A DNA stretch of 16,604 nucleotides from Deltaproteobacteria bacterium (GTDB lineage Bacteria > Desulfobacterota > Desulfobacteria > Desulfobacterales > JAFDCJ01). Each line of letters begins with the position of its first letter. Positions within the stretch are counted from its first letter, which is position 1. The position numbers were made by a program, and so were the translations under genes. Under the pieces are notes generated by a model. That model saw only the letters and a program-made list of their open reading frames with translations. It had not been told where the DNA came from and made no database searches. This document shows positions 1 through 7,260 of the stretch, piece after piece. The DNA lies in contig JAJRVC010000116.1 in NCBI GenBank assembly GCA_024277475.1, positions 1 to 16,604 on the forward strand, read 5' to 3'.

Positions 1-836
1 AGGTACCAGCCGAATCTATCACGGCGCTGGAGTAGCTGACCGCATCCGGGGCACAGCCATCCCAGACCGAATAGTGCGATGCCGTACGTTGCCGATGGCC
101 TGGACCATCGTGTGTCAGCCTTCAAGGGACCCTGTCTTAAAGCGGCCAGAGTCGCAGCCAGGGCAAAATATCTAAGGCAGATCTGCAGGAGTTTACCGAA
201 ACTATAGTTCATCCCGGCCATCAGCCCATGGACAATGTCAATGATTGCAGAGGGGTTGTTGGCCGACAGTTGGCCGCTCTTGGCCATCGCTGAAAGATTC
301 CGGTACAATTGCGTGTATGCCGGGACACTGAGCAGTATCGCTATCAGGTAGGCGGCAAAAAGGATATACCCGAAGCGGCGGTCGGCAGCGTAAACCTGGC
401 CGGATCCCGGACAAAACCACGACAGGGTCACTGCCCACATCACACTTGCCTGGTGCTGCGCAGCCGCTCTTTGACGGTGACACCAGGCCACATCGACGGC
501 GGAGATCATGCCCCATAACCAGAGAAAATAAATCCCAAAAAAGGAAACTCCCAGAGAGATAAAAGGTAAATCCGGCAGCACAACAGGATTCATGCCATTG
601 AGGTTGTCGAACATCCGGCCCACGATCGCTGTCAGGACGGTAAACAGCGTCAGCGTAAACCATACAGCGCAGATTAAAAACAATGATGCCGTTAAAATTC
701 CTCGCATGCGGGATCCGGCATAGATTTCACCCAATCCGGGAGCACAAGCGCCATACATAAATGCGCGGTGGGTGCTGACGGATTTTTTGTCGGCCGGCAT
801 CGTCCCGGTTCCAGTTTTTTTGTCTGATGGGTTCAT
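1..836 (-). CDS. Polytopic membrane protein with three PGxG(Q/E) repeats, partial at window edge
   Basis: An open minus-strand frame runs from ATG 836 to the window edge without a stop, giving 278 visible codons; the C-terminus lies outside. I do not recognise a named family. Hydrophobic segments lie near residues 48-72, 92-116, 131-141, 155-173 and 214-236. A motif recurs three times: APGLGEIYAGSRMRG (residues 32-46), CPGSGQVYAADRRFG (142-156) and CPGCGQLLQRRDRFG (262-276), each at the edge of a hydrophobic stretch, resembling the glycine turn of TM2-type membrane proteins. The protein therefore seems to be built from repeated membrane modules about 110 residues apart. Start choice is uncertain: ATG 836 has no clear ribosome site and ATG 800 (residue 13) is possible. 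It lies 83 bp downstream of the hydrolase gene on the same strand, so co-transcription is plausible. Function unknown. Confidence 0.75.
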   Translation of the reverse strand, partial: MNPSDKKTGTGTMPADKKSVSTHRAFMYGACAPGLGEIYAGSRMRGILTASLFLICAVWFTLTLFTVLTAIVGRMFDNLNGMNPVVLPDLPFISLGVSFFGIYFLWLWGMISAVDVAWCHRQRAAAQHQASVMWAVTLSWFCPGSGQVYAADRRFGYILFAAYLIAILLSVPAYTQLYRNLSAMAKSGQLSANNPSAIIDIVHGLMAGMNYSFGKLLQICLRYFALAATLAALRQGPLKADTRWSRPSATYGIALFGLGWLCPGCGQLLQRRDRFGWY

Positions 837-919
837 GAGATACGGATACGTTTTTGGGCTTGGAACTAGTTTGCCGCGCCCCTTTTTATGGAGTCCGGCC
901 ACAAAATGCACAAAAATAA

Positions 920-1864
920 TTAATAAGCGCCTAAATGTGCTATCATCCTATTCATCATCTCTTTCCACACGGCTTTTCCAGTGGAAAATTCATCGATCAT
1001 ATGATGATGGTACTTGCCATAGGCCTCTTTTCCCTTTTTTACGATGGAAATGTGCCATTTATCCAATTTTTTTTCTTCCACCAGTTTTTTCAAGGCCCAC
1101 CGTGGGATAAATTCATCCTGCTCATCGATAAATACTAGAGTTGGAATGTTGATTTTTTGATTTACATGTTTTTCAAAAAGGGCCAGGCCTTCAAAAAGGG
1201 CATTGTAAGCGGCAATGGGAACTCCCTTTGTATTGGAAAGGTAGGTTTTGGGAGCCGCCAGGCTCGGAATCACCAGCCTTGGAAACGGTGATAGCACCCG
1301 TTCAAGGTAATAGATTGCATGCAGTTTTATTGCCGGCGCAAAAAGAACCATCCGGTCAAAGTGCACATCCGGCTTGGAGGCTAGAAGGTCAAGGCTTAAC
1401 AGTCCTCCAAAAGAATAGGCAATCAGAAACAAAGGGATCTTTTCCCGATCCCCTCTTTTTTTAACCTGTAAATAGGCCGGGTAAGCTTCGTTCATCCATA
1501 ACGGGTATGATACGGCCCTGAAGGTCTCCATACGAGCCGAGTCGGCATCCACCTCATGGCGGTGAACATAGTTTTCCCCGTGCCCCCTCAATGATAAATT
1601 CAGCACATCAATTCCGGATGCCCGCAGCTTCGAAATAACAGGTTCCATTTTGTCGGGCCGCAGATTAAGCCCGTGGATCACCAGTGCAACGCCCTTTGTT
1701 TTTACCGGCATGTTGGAATTATACCAGCGATTTGCGTAATCTTCAGTTTGATTTTCGATACTATTATTACCGGCAGTTAGGGTGATCAAAGATTTCTCCA
1801 GGGCTTTGGATACGTTTTTCGTATCTTCCGGGTTCAGTTCCCCTGATGCATTGTTCCAGACCAT
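920..1864 (-). CDS. Exported alpha/beta-hydrolase (serine hydrolase / lysophospholipase-like)
   Basis: This is a serine hydrolase of the alpha/beta-hydrolase fold, closest in style to Hydrolase_4/S33 enzymes. From ATG 1864 (314 codons) the oxyanion-loop motif VIHGLN is near residue 62, the nucleophile elbow is A-Y-S-F-G-G with Ser151 (first position Ala instead of the usual Gly), an acid lies in FIDEQDEF (Asp247 or Asp250), and the catalytic His is in the HHH at 286-288. The frame stays open upstream of this ATG and encodes a lysine-rich n-region and a hydrophobic core ending at NNASGE, a good Sec signal. A GGAGG ribosome site at 1919-1923 fits an ATC at 1912 (6-nt spacing) or ATT at 1906, so the real start may be non-ATG and the enzyme exported. 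Substrate unknown. It is divergent from the TRAP operon. Confidence 0.85.
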   Translation of the reverse strand: MVWNNASGELNPEDTKNVSKALEKSLITLTAGNNSIENQTEDYANRWYNSNMPVKTKGVALVIHGLNLRPDKMEPVISKLRASGIDVLNLSLRGHGENYVHRHEVDADSARMETFRAVSYPLWMNEAYPAYLQVKKRGDREKIPLFLIAYSFGGLLSLDLLASKPDVHFDRMVLFAPAIKLHAIYYLERVLSPFPRLVIPSLAAPKTYLSNTKGVPIAAYNALFEGLALFEKHVNQKINIPTLVFIDEQDEFIPRWALKKLVEEKKLDKWHISIVKKGKEAYGKYHHHMIDEFSTGKAVWKEMMNRMIAHLGAY

Positions 1865-1996
1865 AAAGAATGCTAAAATAACTACAATCGATCCTGCTTT
1901 TTTAATACGGATAGGGCACCTCCATTAATACGATAGGCGGAATGGGGATGGTGGATTTTCCTCTATCAATAGAATTAGATTTAAAGCAAGAAATCA

Positions 1997-2031
1997 AAAT
2001 ATAGCATATCTTCAAATATGGCGCTATATTT
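1997..2031. promoter_or_regulatory. Inverted repeat, candidate operator in the divergent hydrolase/TRAP spacer
   Basis: AAATATAGC at 1997-2005 is matched by its perfect complement GCTATATTT at 2023-2031, with a 17-nt spacer, within an AT-rich part of the 1925-2228 intergenic region. It lies about 66 bp upstream of the TRAP -35 box and on the promoter side of the divergent hydrolase. The position suits a dimeric regulator, but no regulator gene is adjacent and the AT-rich composition makes chance dyads possible. Confidence 0.3.
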
Positions 2032-2096
2032 ATCACCTATCAATATAAATCGCATGGATGACGATTTTACCTTGGAAATTTGTCACTCCTTTTACC

Positions 2097-2125
2097 TTGA
2101 CACCCAAATTTCGTTTTCGTATATA
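2097..2125 (+). promoter_or_regulatory. Sigma70-type promoter of the TRAP operon
   Basis: TTGACA at 2097-2102 (perfect -35) and TATATA at 2120-2125 are separated by exactly 17 bp. Transcription would begin near 2132, leaving a leader of about 97 nt before dctP. The dctP ribosome site AAGGAGGTG precedes ATG 2229 at normal spacing. This is the strongest housekeeping-type promoter in the window, predicting substantial transporter expression. Confidence 0.65.
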
Positions 2126-2228
2126 TTCGATACGTTGCGATACCAACTTTTGGCAATTCCGTTTGACACGCCAACATCTCTTTCTCAATTAATTAAACAG
2201 CCGGCCCATAACAACAAGGAGGTGGACA

Positions 2229-3221
2229 ATGATTCGTTTAACCAGATTTGGATTCTTTTTCATGTTGCTTTTGGCTGTGGTATTTTACCGGGGGAGTGCC
2301 GTAGAGGCCTCAGATGCAGAATTTACAGCCCGCTATGCCACCCAGCTTTCCAAGACCTTTCATCTCACCAAGACAGATTACAAATTCGCTGAATTGGTGG
2401 CGCAAAAAACCAACGGCCGTCTCAAGATCGAAGTGTATCCAGCCGGCCAGCTCTACAAAGGCCGCTCTATTGTAAAGGCTGTTACCGACGGCGCCCTGCA
2501 AATGGGAATTGTCTACAGCGGCGCCTGGAACGGGCAACTTCCCTACATTGACATTTTTGACGTACCGTTTGTCTTTAAGAGCATGGCGGAAATCGACAAA
2601 GCCCTCAGCGGTCCTTTGGGCCAAAAGATATCCCAAGATATGGAGAAATTCAACGCCAAGCTCCTCTATATGGGGTATTATGGTCGCAGTTTCGAGTTGG
2701 CCAACCGGGTAAGACCCTTGAAAACCAAAGCTGATTTTAAGGGTCTCAAATTGCGCTGCAACCTTCCGACCGCCGTGGCGGCTGTTGCAGCCATGGGCGC
2801 GGCTCCGCTGAAAATGTCCTCCTCCGAAGTATACATGGCTTTGCAGCGTAAAACCATCGACGGCGTGGTTTCAGGTACCCAATCCATTGTTAAGCGCAAG
2901 TGGAACGAAACCTGCAAATACCTGACCCTCACCAATGGCAGTTTCTCGCCCTGGCCGGTTACCGTGAATACCAAATTCTGGAACAAACTTCCGCCCGACA
3001 TTCAAAAAGCCGTAATGGAGGCTGCTGTCGAGGTTGGCAAATTAAGCCTGGCACAGGCTGAAAAAGAAGATGCCGTCGCACTGGCGGAAGCCCGAAAATC
3101 CATGGAAGTTTACGAGCTCAAAGGCGAATGGACCGAGGCCCGCGATGCCGGCTTATCCGCCTGGCGCAAGCGCAGTGGAGATGAAGTGGCCGACAGCATA
3201 CTGAAGCTATTGGGTATGTAA
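2229..3221 (+). CDS. dctP: TRAP transporter solute-binding protein, DctP family
   Basis: The periplasmic binding component of a TRAP transporter captures an organic anion and delivers it to the DctQM permease. The 330-residue length is typical. A Sec signal covers residues 1-28 (hydrophobic FGFFFMLLLAVVF, cleavage near AVEA/SDAEF). Family landmarks are GRLKIEVYPAGQL (about 63-75), KGLKLRCNLP with Arg176 at the position of the conserved carboxylate-clamping arginine, and SSEVYMALQRKTIDGV (198-213), the usual EVYxALQ-xxxDG signature. ATG 2229 has a strong AAGGAGG site. It is first in dctP-dctQ-dctM but separated from dctQ by 314 nt of structured spacer, which would let it be made in excess over the permease. 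The ligand cannot be predicted; the Cys after the clamp Arg (R-C) is less common than R-V/R-T. Confidence 0.93.
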   Translation: MIRLTRFGFFFMLLLAVVFYRGSAVEASDAEFTARYATQLSKTFHLTKTDYKFAELVAQKTNGRLKIEVYPAGQLYKGRSIVKAVTDGALQMGIVYSGAWNGQLPYIDIFDVPFVFKSMAEIDKALSGPLGQKISQDMEKFNAKLLYMGYYGRSFELANRVRPLKTKADFKGLKLRCNLPTAVAAVAAMGAAPLKMSSSEVYMALQRKTIDGVVSGTQSIVKRKWNETCKYLTLTNGSFSPWPVTVNTKFWNKLPPDIQKAVMEAAVEVGKLSLAQAEKEDAVALAEARKSMEVYELKGEWTEARDAGLSAWRKRSGDEVADSILKLLGM

Positions 3222-3249
3222 ACCCCCATGTTGCATAAACAACTACAAC

Positions 3250-3305
3250 TTCACCCTTGACGCCTTGGCTCTGAAGCCCTCCGGCTTTTGCATCGTTAGG
3301 GTGAA
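3250..3305 (+). other. Nested stem-loop after dctP
   Basis: TTCACCCT (3250-3257) pairs perfectly with AGGGTGAA (3298-3305), and inside this an AAGCC-CTCC-GGCTT hairpin sits at 3274-3287. It begins about 28 nt after the dctP stop. There is no U-run after the outer stem, so it is more likely an mRNA-stabilising or processing structure than a full terminator. Confidence 0.4.
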
Positions 3306-3324
3306 TCCTGAAAATTGTATTCTG

Positions 3325-3363
3325 CCGGGCCCTGCCGGCAAAACACTTTCGTGTAGGGCCCGG
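3325..3363 (+). other. GC-rich stem-loop in the dctP-dctQ spacer
   Basis: CCGGGCCCT (3325-3333) is perfectly complementary to AGGGCCCGG (3355-3363), and a small ACAC-TTTC-GTGT hairpin caps it. This 9-bp, almost all G/C stem would be very stable in RNA. Placed between a binding-protein gene and its permease genes, it could protect the dctP 3' end and reduce read-through into dctQM. The rest of the spacer up to 3535 shows no gene; further short dyads such as GGATG/CATCC near 3401-3417 suggest a dispersed palindromic element. Confidence 0.5.
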
Positions 3364-3535
3364 TTCCAGCATTTAGCCAAGGGCTCACTCAAAAATAATG
3401 GATGGCGATTCATCCCGTCCGGCTGCGTTGCGGAAGCCCGAAATATACTTGATATTCCTGTGCTTCGGCGTCTTGCCGACCGGGCGCCTCAACTTAAAAA
3501 ATTGTGAGTTTTCGTGAACCCTTACCACCGATTTC

Positions 3536-4114
3536 TTGTCAAATGAAGATATCCCTGTGAGCGAAAGCGTCTTCATAAAGACTGCCCATCCACTGTGGCA
3601 CCGCCTGGACAATGGTTTGCTGCGGCTGGTTACCTGGGCAGCCCGTCTGGGTGGGCTGATGCTCCTGGCGGTGGGATTGTTCGTACTCTACGAGGTAGTG
3701 TGCCGCTATGTATTCCAGTCACCCACCCTCTGGGTCATGGATTATTCCATCTACTTCGTCATGTGGGCTGTATTATTGGGATCCGCCTACACCATGCGCA
3801 CCCGGGGTCACGTCCTGGTAGACGTTGTTATAAAAAAAATTTCGCCTGTAAATCGCCGGATTGTGAAAATCGGCATTCATATTGTTATCCTCGCATTTGC
3901 CCTTACCATCACCGCAGCCGGTGTGCTTTCCTGTATTCGAGCTTACCAGATGAAGGAGTTAACCCTGTCGGCCCTTTACATTCCACTGTATTACCCGATG
4001 AGTTCCATTCCGGTCGGTTTCGGCCTCATGGCGCTGGAAGAGCTTGGGGCCCTCTGTAATCTTATCTTGTTCAAAAACAGCGAAGCACATCTCAAGGATG
4101 AAGCACCCTCATGA
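3536..4114 (+). CDS. dctQ: TRAP transporter small permease, DctQ family
   Basis: This is the four-helix small subunit that holds the large TRAP permease and contacts the binding protein. It has 192 codons with hydrophobic helices near residues 30-53, 66-87, 107-130 and 148-172. Family features are an R-Y-V-F element after helix 1 (YEVVCRYVFQSP), a Trp-rich helix 2 (YSIYFVMWAVLLGSAY) and the positive/His-bearing loop TRGHVLVDV. The start is unclear: the frame opens with TTG 3536 and GTG 3557 is an alternative; neither has a strong ribosome site, so translation may be weak. The TGA stop overlaps the ATG of dctM (ATGA at 4111-4114), implying translational coupling. Confidence 0.88.
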   Translation: MSNEDIPVSESVFIKTAHPLWHRLDNGLLRLVTWAARLGGLMLLAVGLFVLYEVVCRYVFQSPTLWVMDYSIYFVMWAVLLGSAYTMRTRGHVLVDVVIKKISPVNRRIVKIGIHIVILAFALTITAAGVLSCIRAYQMKELTLSALYIPLYYPMSSIPVGFGLMALEELGALCNLILFKNSEAHLKDEAPS

Positions 4115-5388
4115 CCGCTTTGATCTTCATACTGGTATCACTCTTTCTGGTGGTGGGTATGCCAGTGGCATTTTCCCTGGGAGTTGTAGGTCTTTCCGGC
4201 CTTTTTGCCCTGGAAGGCGGCGGCGCCTTTTACGGCGTGACCATGATTATCTACCAAAGCCTGCACAGTTTCACACTGACGGCAATTCCCCTGTTCATCC
4301 TGATGGCCAATATTCTCATTTACTCCCGCATCAGCGAAGATCTCTACAAGTCCATTCACAGCCTGGTGGGTCACTGGCCCGGGGGTCTGGGAATTGCAAC
4401 TGTTTTGTTTTGTGCCGGATTTTCAGCTATCAGCGGGTCCTCGGTGGCCACCGCGGCTACCGTCGGCATGTTGGCTGTGCCCGAAATGCTTCAAATGGGA
4501 TATGATCGACGCTTTACATTCGGCCTGGTGGCAGCGGGGGGGACGTTGGGGATACTGATACCACCGAGTCTTTCCATGATTCTTTACGGCGCTCTTACCG
4601 ACGTGTCGGTGGGAGATCTGTTCATTGCCGGGATTATCCCGGGGCTCATTCTTACCGGTTTTTTTTTGGTCTACACGGTACTCCATGCCCGTAAGCGGGG
4701 CTATGTCAGGACCCGGCCGGCAGGCTGGAGCGAGAGAGCCACCGCGTTGCGGCGTTCCGCCTGGGGTCTGGTCCTGCCGCCTTTGGTGCTGGGCGGCATC
4801 TACCTGGGCTGGTTCACGCCCACCGAAGCAGCCGGGGTCGGCGTAGTCTACAGCCTGATGGCGGCATTAATCTCCCGCAGGCTTAAAATCCAGAATTTGA
4901 TGCCGGTGCTGCTTTCAAGCCTGCGCACTACCGTGATGGTCCTGATCATCATCGTGGGGGCCATTCTCTTCGGACATGTGGTGACCATTCTCCATGTACC
5001 CCAGCGGTTGATAAACTTTTTAGGCGGACTCGATGTGGAACCCTGGCAGTTCATCATTCTGGTGTGCATTATCTTCATCTTTCTGGGCGACTTTTTGGAA
5101 GTGGTCTCCATCACCATCATCACGCTGCCTATCATATTCCCGATTTTGCTGGCCATGGGTATCGATCCGGTCTGGTTTGCGGTGATCATGACGATTAACA
5201 TGGAGTTTGCTCTGATCACGCCACCGGTGGGGTTGAATCTTTTCGTGATTAAGGGCGTAGTCGAGGATGCCTCTCTGATGGAGGTATTTCAAGGCACATT
5301 GCCCTTCATGCTGCTGATGTTAGCGGTCCTGATCCTGGTAATTCTTTTCCCCCAGCTTTCGCTTTGGCTTCCATTTTTAGTGCGCTAA
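4111..5388 (+). CDS. dctM: TRAP transporter large permease, DctM family
   Basis: This 12-helix-type large subunit carries out sodium-coupled substrate transport in the inner membrane. It has 425 residues, normal for the family, and is hydrophobic throughout. The hallmark is the segment ISGSSVATAATVG, then P-E-M, then AAGGTLGILIPPSLSMILYG (residues about 108-162), followed by LFIAGIIPGLIL; the C-terminal half has the matching ITPPVGLNLFVIKGV motif. ATG 4111 overlaps the dctQ stop by four bases. The gene ends only 32 bp from the stop of the convergent amidohydrolase; I see no proper terminator there, so the transcripts may overlap. Confidence 0.94.
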   Translation: MTALIFILVSLFLVVGMPVAFSLGVVGLSGLFALEGGGAFYGVTMIIYQSLHSFTLTAIPLFILMANILIYSRISEDLYKSIHSLVGHWPGGLGIATVLFCAGFSAISGSSVATAATVGMLAVPEMLQMGYDRRFTFGLVAAGGTLGILIPPSLSMILYGALTDVSVGDLFIAGIIPGLILTGFFLVYTVLHARKRGYVRTRPAGWSERATALRRSAWGLVLPPLVLGGIYLGWFTPTEAAGVGVVYSLMAALISRRLKIQNLMPVLLSSLRTTVMVLIIIVGAILFGHVVTILHVPQRLINFLGGLDVEPWQFIILVCIIFIFLGDFLEVVSITIITLPIIFPILLAMGIDPVWFAVIMTINMEFALITPPVGLNLFVIKGVVEDASLMEVFQGTLPFMLLMLAVLILVILFPQLSLWLPFLVR

Positions 5389-5420
5389 CCCGTCAAAGGC
5401 GCTTTGCTGAACGAGTACGA

Positions 5421-7025
5421 TCATTCTTCAGAGTGCACGATTTCGCCCCCGACCACCGTCATCGATATTTGGATCTGCGGGACCTCTTCCGGGCTGACCT
5501 GCCGGGGGTCGGCGGCCATAACGGTAAAATCCGCCCGTTTACCGATTTCGATGCTGCCGTTGCGGGTTTCGTCAAAAGAAAGGTAGGCCGATCCCTGGGT
5601 ATAGAGTCGGATGGCCTCATCCATGGTTAACGTTTCCTGCGGCCCGAGTATCTCACCGGATGGGGATCGTCGCAGCACGGCATCACGCATTCCCACTCGC
5701 GGGTCAAGGTTGGACACCGGGCAATCCGAGCTGCCGCCGATTTTCATACCGGCGTTCAGCATGGATTTAAAAGGATACAGCTGGTGGGCCAAATCAGGGC
5801 CGAAAGCTTCGAGATACCCGTCTCCCAGTTCACTGAAAAAAATCGGCTGGACCGATGCAGCGATGTTCATATCTACCGCCCGTCTTAACAAATCGGGGTA
5901 GAGGCAGCCGGCGTGTTCGATACGGTGGCGAAAAGGGTTGTCGGATTTAGGCCCCAGTACGGCTTCAAAGGCGTCCAGGGTATCGCGGATGCCCTCATCT
6001 CCCTGGGCGTGGATGGCGATTTGATACCCGAGGGCGTCATACCTTCTGACTTTTTTGATCAGTTCTTCGCGGCTTTGGATTTTCAGCCCTTTGTCCTTTG
6101 GCGGGCACAGATACGGCCTGCTTACAGCCGCAGTGCGATTGGACATCCCGCCGTCGGCAAATATCTTGATGGGACCGATCCGCAGACGATCCGAGCCGAA
6201 TCCGGTCCTGATCCGGGAACCGGTCAAAGATTCGGCCTTATCATCGAGATTCATAGTATAAATTCGGATGTTGAGCCTGTCCGCAGCCAGGGTGTCCTGG
6301 TACATATCCAGTGTTTGGGGCACAACCAGGGCATCTGCGGCAAATACAAAACCCAGCTTGGCATATGATTGCGTGGCCCCGGCGCAAAGTTCGATGCGCT
6401 CCTGTTTGGTCATGGCGGCCAGATCATCGAAAAAAAGCTTGTTGAACACATCCATCATGGCCTGATCATGCAACACGCCGGTCGGATTTCCTGTGTCCGG
6501 ATCCTTTTCGATAATGCCGCCCTGGGGGGAAGCCGTCTCGCGGCTGAGGCTCAGCATTTTCATCGCAACACTGTTTAAAACACAGGCATGAAACGATGTA
6601 TGATAAATGATAACCGGATGTTGCGGGCTGACTCGATCCAGATCCAGGCAGGTCGGATGCCTGTTTTCAGCCAGAAAATATTCAGCATAGCGCGATCCCT
6701 TGATCCAGGTGCCCGTCGGCAGCGTCTCGGTTCGTTCTTTAACCAGTGCCAGAATATCATTCATCTTTTTGGCATTGGAAGCAGATAAATCGATCCCATC
6801 GATGAGATATCCGTAGATTGTCAAGTGATTGTGGGCTTCCATGAAACCGGGAAACAGGGTCGCACCCTTTAAATCGATTACCTCGGTTTCAGGCCCCATC
6901 AATCGACGTAATTCTTCATCCGTACCCAGAGCGCTGACAATACCGTTGGAGGCACCCACCGCGGAAAAAACCGTGGCGGCCCCATCGAAGGTATTGACTC
7001 TGCCGTTATATAAAATAATGTCCAT
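5421..7025 (-). CDS. YtcJ-like metal-dependent amidohydrolase (Amidohydro_3)
   Basis: An amidohydrolase-superfamily enzyme predicted to cleave an amide or related C-N bond with a metal-bound water, in the cytosol (no signal). Numbering from ATG 7025 (534 residues): FMEAHNHL gives the metal-binding HxH (His65, His67), KIFADGGMSNR holds a conserved Lys/Asp region (287-297), IAIHAQGDEG provides His339, HRIEHAG provides His371, and GGSSDCPVS provides the catalytic Asp434; N- and C-terminal beta-sandwich strands are as in YtcJ. An upstream ATG at 7073 would add 16 residues, but 7025 has an AAGGAAGGAG site and lies downstream of a promoter whose start point falls near 7069, so 7025 is preferred. 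It converges with the TRAP operon; a shared substrate is possible but only inferred. Confidence 0.9.
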   Translation of the reverse strand: MDIILYNGRVNTFDGAATVFSAVGASNGIVSALGTDEELRRLMGPETEVIDLKGATLFPGFMEAHNHLTIYGYLIDGIDLSASNAKKMNDILALVKERTETLPTGTWIKGSRYAEYFLAENRHPTCLDLDRVSPQHPVIIYHTSFHACVLNSVAMKMLSLSRETASPQGGIIEKDPDTGNPTGVLHDQAMMDVFNKLFFDDLAAMTKQERIELCAGATQSYAKLGFVFAADALVVPQTLDMYQDTLAADRLNIRIYTMNLDDKAESLTGSRIRTGFGSDRLRIGPIKIFADGGMSNRTAAVSRPYLCPPKDKGLKIQSREELIKKVRRYDALGYQIAIHAQGDEGIRDTLDAFEAVLGPKSDNPFRHRIEHAGCLYPDLLRRAVDMNIAASVQPIFFSELGDGYLEAFGPDLAHQLYPFKSMLNAGMKIGGSSDCPVSNLDPRVGMRDAVLRRSPSGEILGPQETLTMDEAIRLYTQGSAYLSFDETRNGSIEIGKRADFTVMAADPRQVSPEEVPQIQISMTVVGGEIVHSEE

Positions 7026-7075
7026 CCCGTTCTCCTTCCTTAATGACGCTGCTTTGATGTCAACGAAACGCAAGC

Positions 7076-7104
7076 ATTGTGCCGACCCCGCAAAGAATTG
7101 TCAA
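7076..7104 (-). promoter_or_regulatory. Sigma70-type promoter for the amidohydrolase
   Basis: On the minus strand TTGACA (7104-7099) and CACAAT (7081-7076) are separated by 17 bp. The predicted transcript start near 7069 leaves about a 44-nt leader before ATG 7025 and excludes the ATG at 7073. It is divergent from the ECF sigma promoter 120 bp away. Confidence 0.55.
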
Positions 7105-7223
7105 GAGCTCTGACGGGTTGTTTTGCTGATTCACCATTTTGATCCTGTTTTATTCTAATATCGAAAACCTGGTCCTCTGGACCCGGGTATCTACTTTTGT
7201 CCGGGGCAACAGAGTAAAAATAT

Positions 7224-7251
7224 TGTAACTTTTTTAATCGCTTTGCGTTAT
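7224..7251 (+). promoter_or_regulatory. ECF-type promoter (autoregulatory) before the sigma factor gene
   Basis: TGTAAC (7224-7229), a T-run, then CGTTAT at 7246-7251, with a 16-bp spacer. The same bipartite site with the same spacing occurs at 8610-8637 and, on the minus strand, at 13236-13209. The layout resembles GGAAC-N16/17-CGTT promoters recognised by ECF sigma factors. Start of transcription would be near 7258, only about 3 nt before GTG 7261. Confidence 0.7.
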
Positions 7252-7260
7252 ATTGATAGG

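Noticed and set aside
238..663. 141-residue minus-strand ORF
   Set aside because: It is a shadow frame of the membrane-protein gene 1-836, which reads in another minus-strand frame with proper hydrophobic segments and motifs.
2018..2392. 124-residue plus-strand ORF before and over dctP
   Set aside because: It covers the promoter and leader of dctP and overlaps dctP in another frame; no ribosome site or domain.
3118..3612. Small ORFs on both strands in the dctP-dctQ spacer
   Set aside because: Their sequence follows the palindromic structure of the spacer; no ribosome sites and no recognisable protein features.
5389..5420. CAAAG-GCG-CTTTG dyad between dctM and the amidohydrolase
   Set aside because: A 5-bp stem with a 3-nt loop and no U-run is not enough to support a terminator.
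7026..7073. Longer N-terminus of the amidohydrolase (ATG 7073)
   Set aside because: The predicted transcript starts near 7069 and a strong ribosome site serves ATG 7025.
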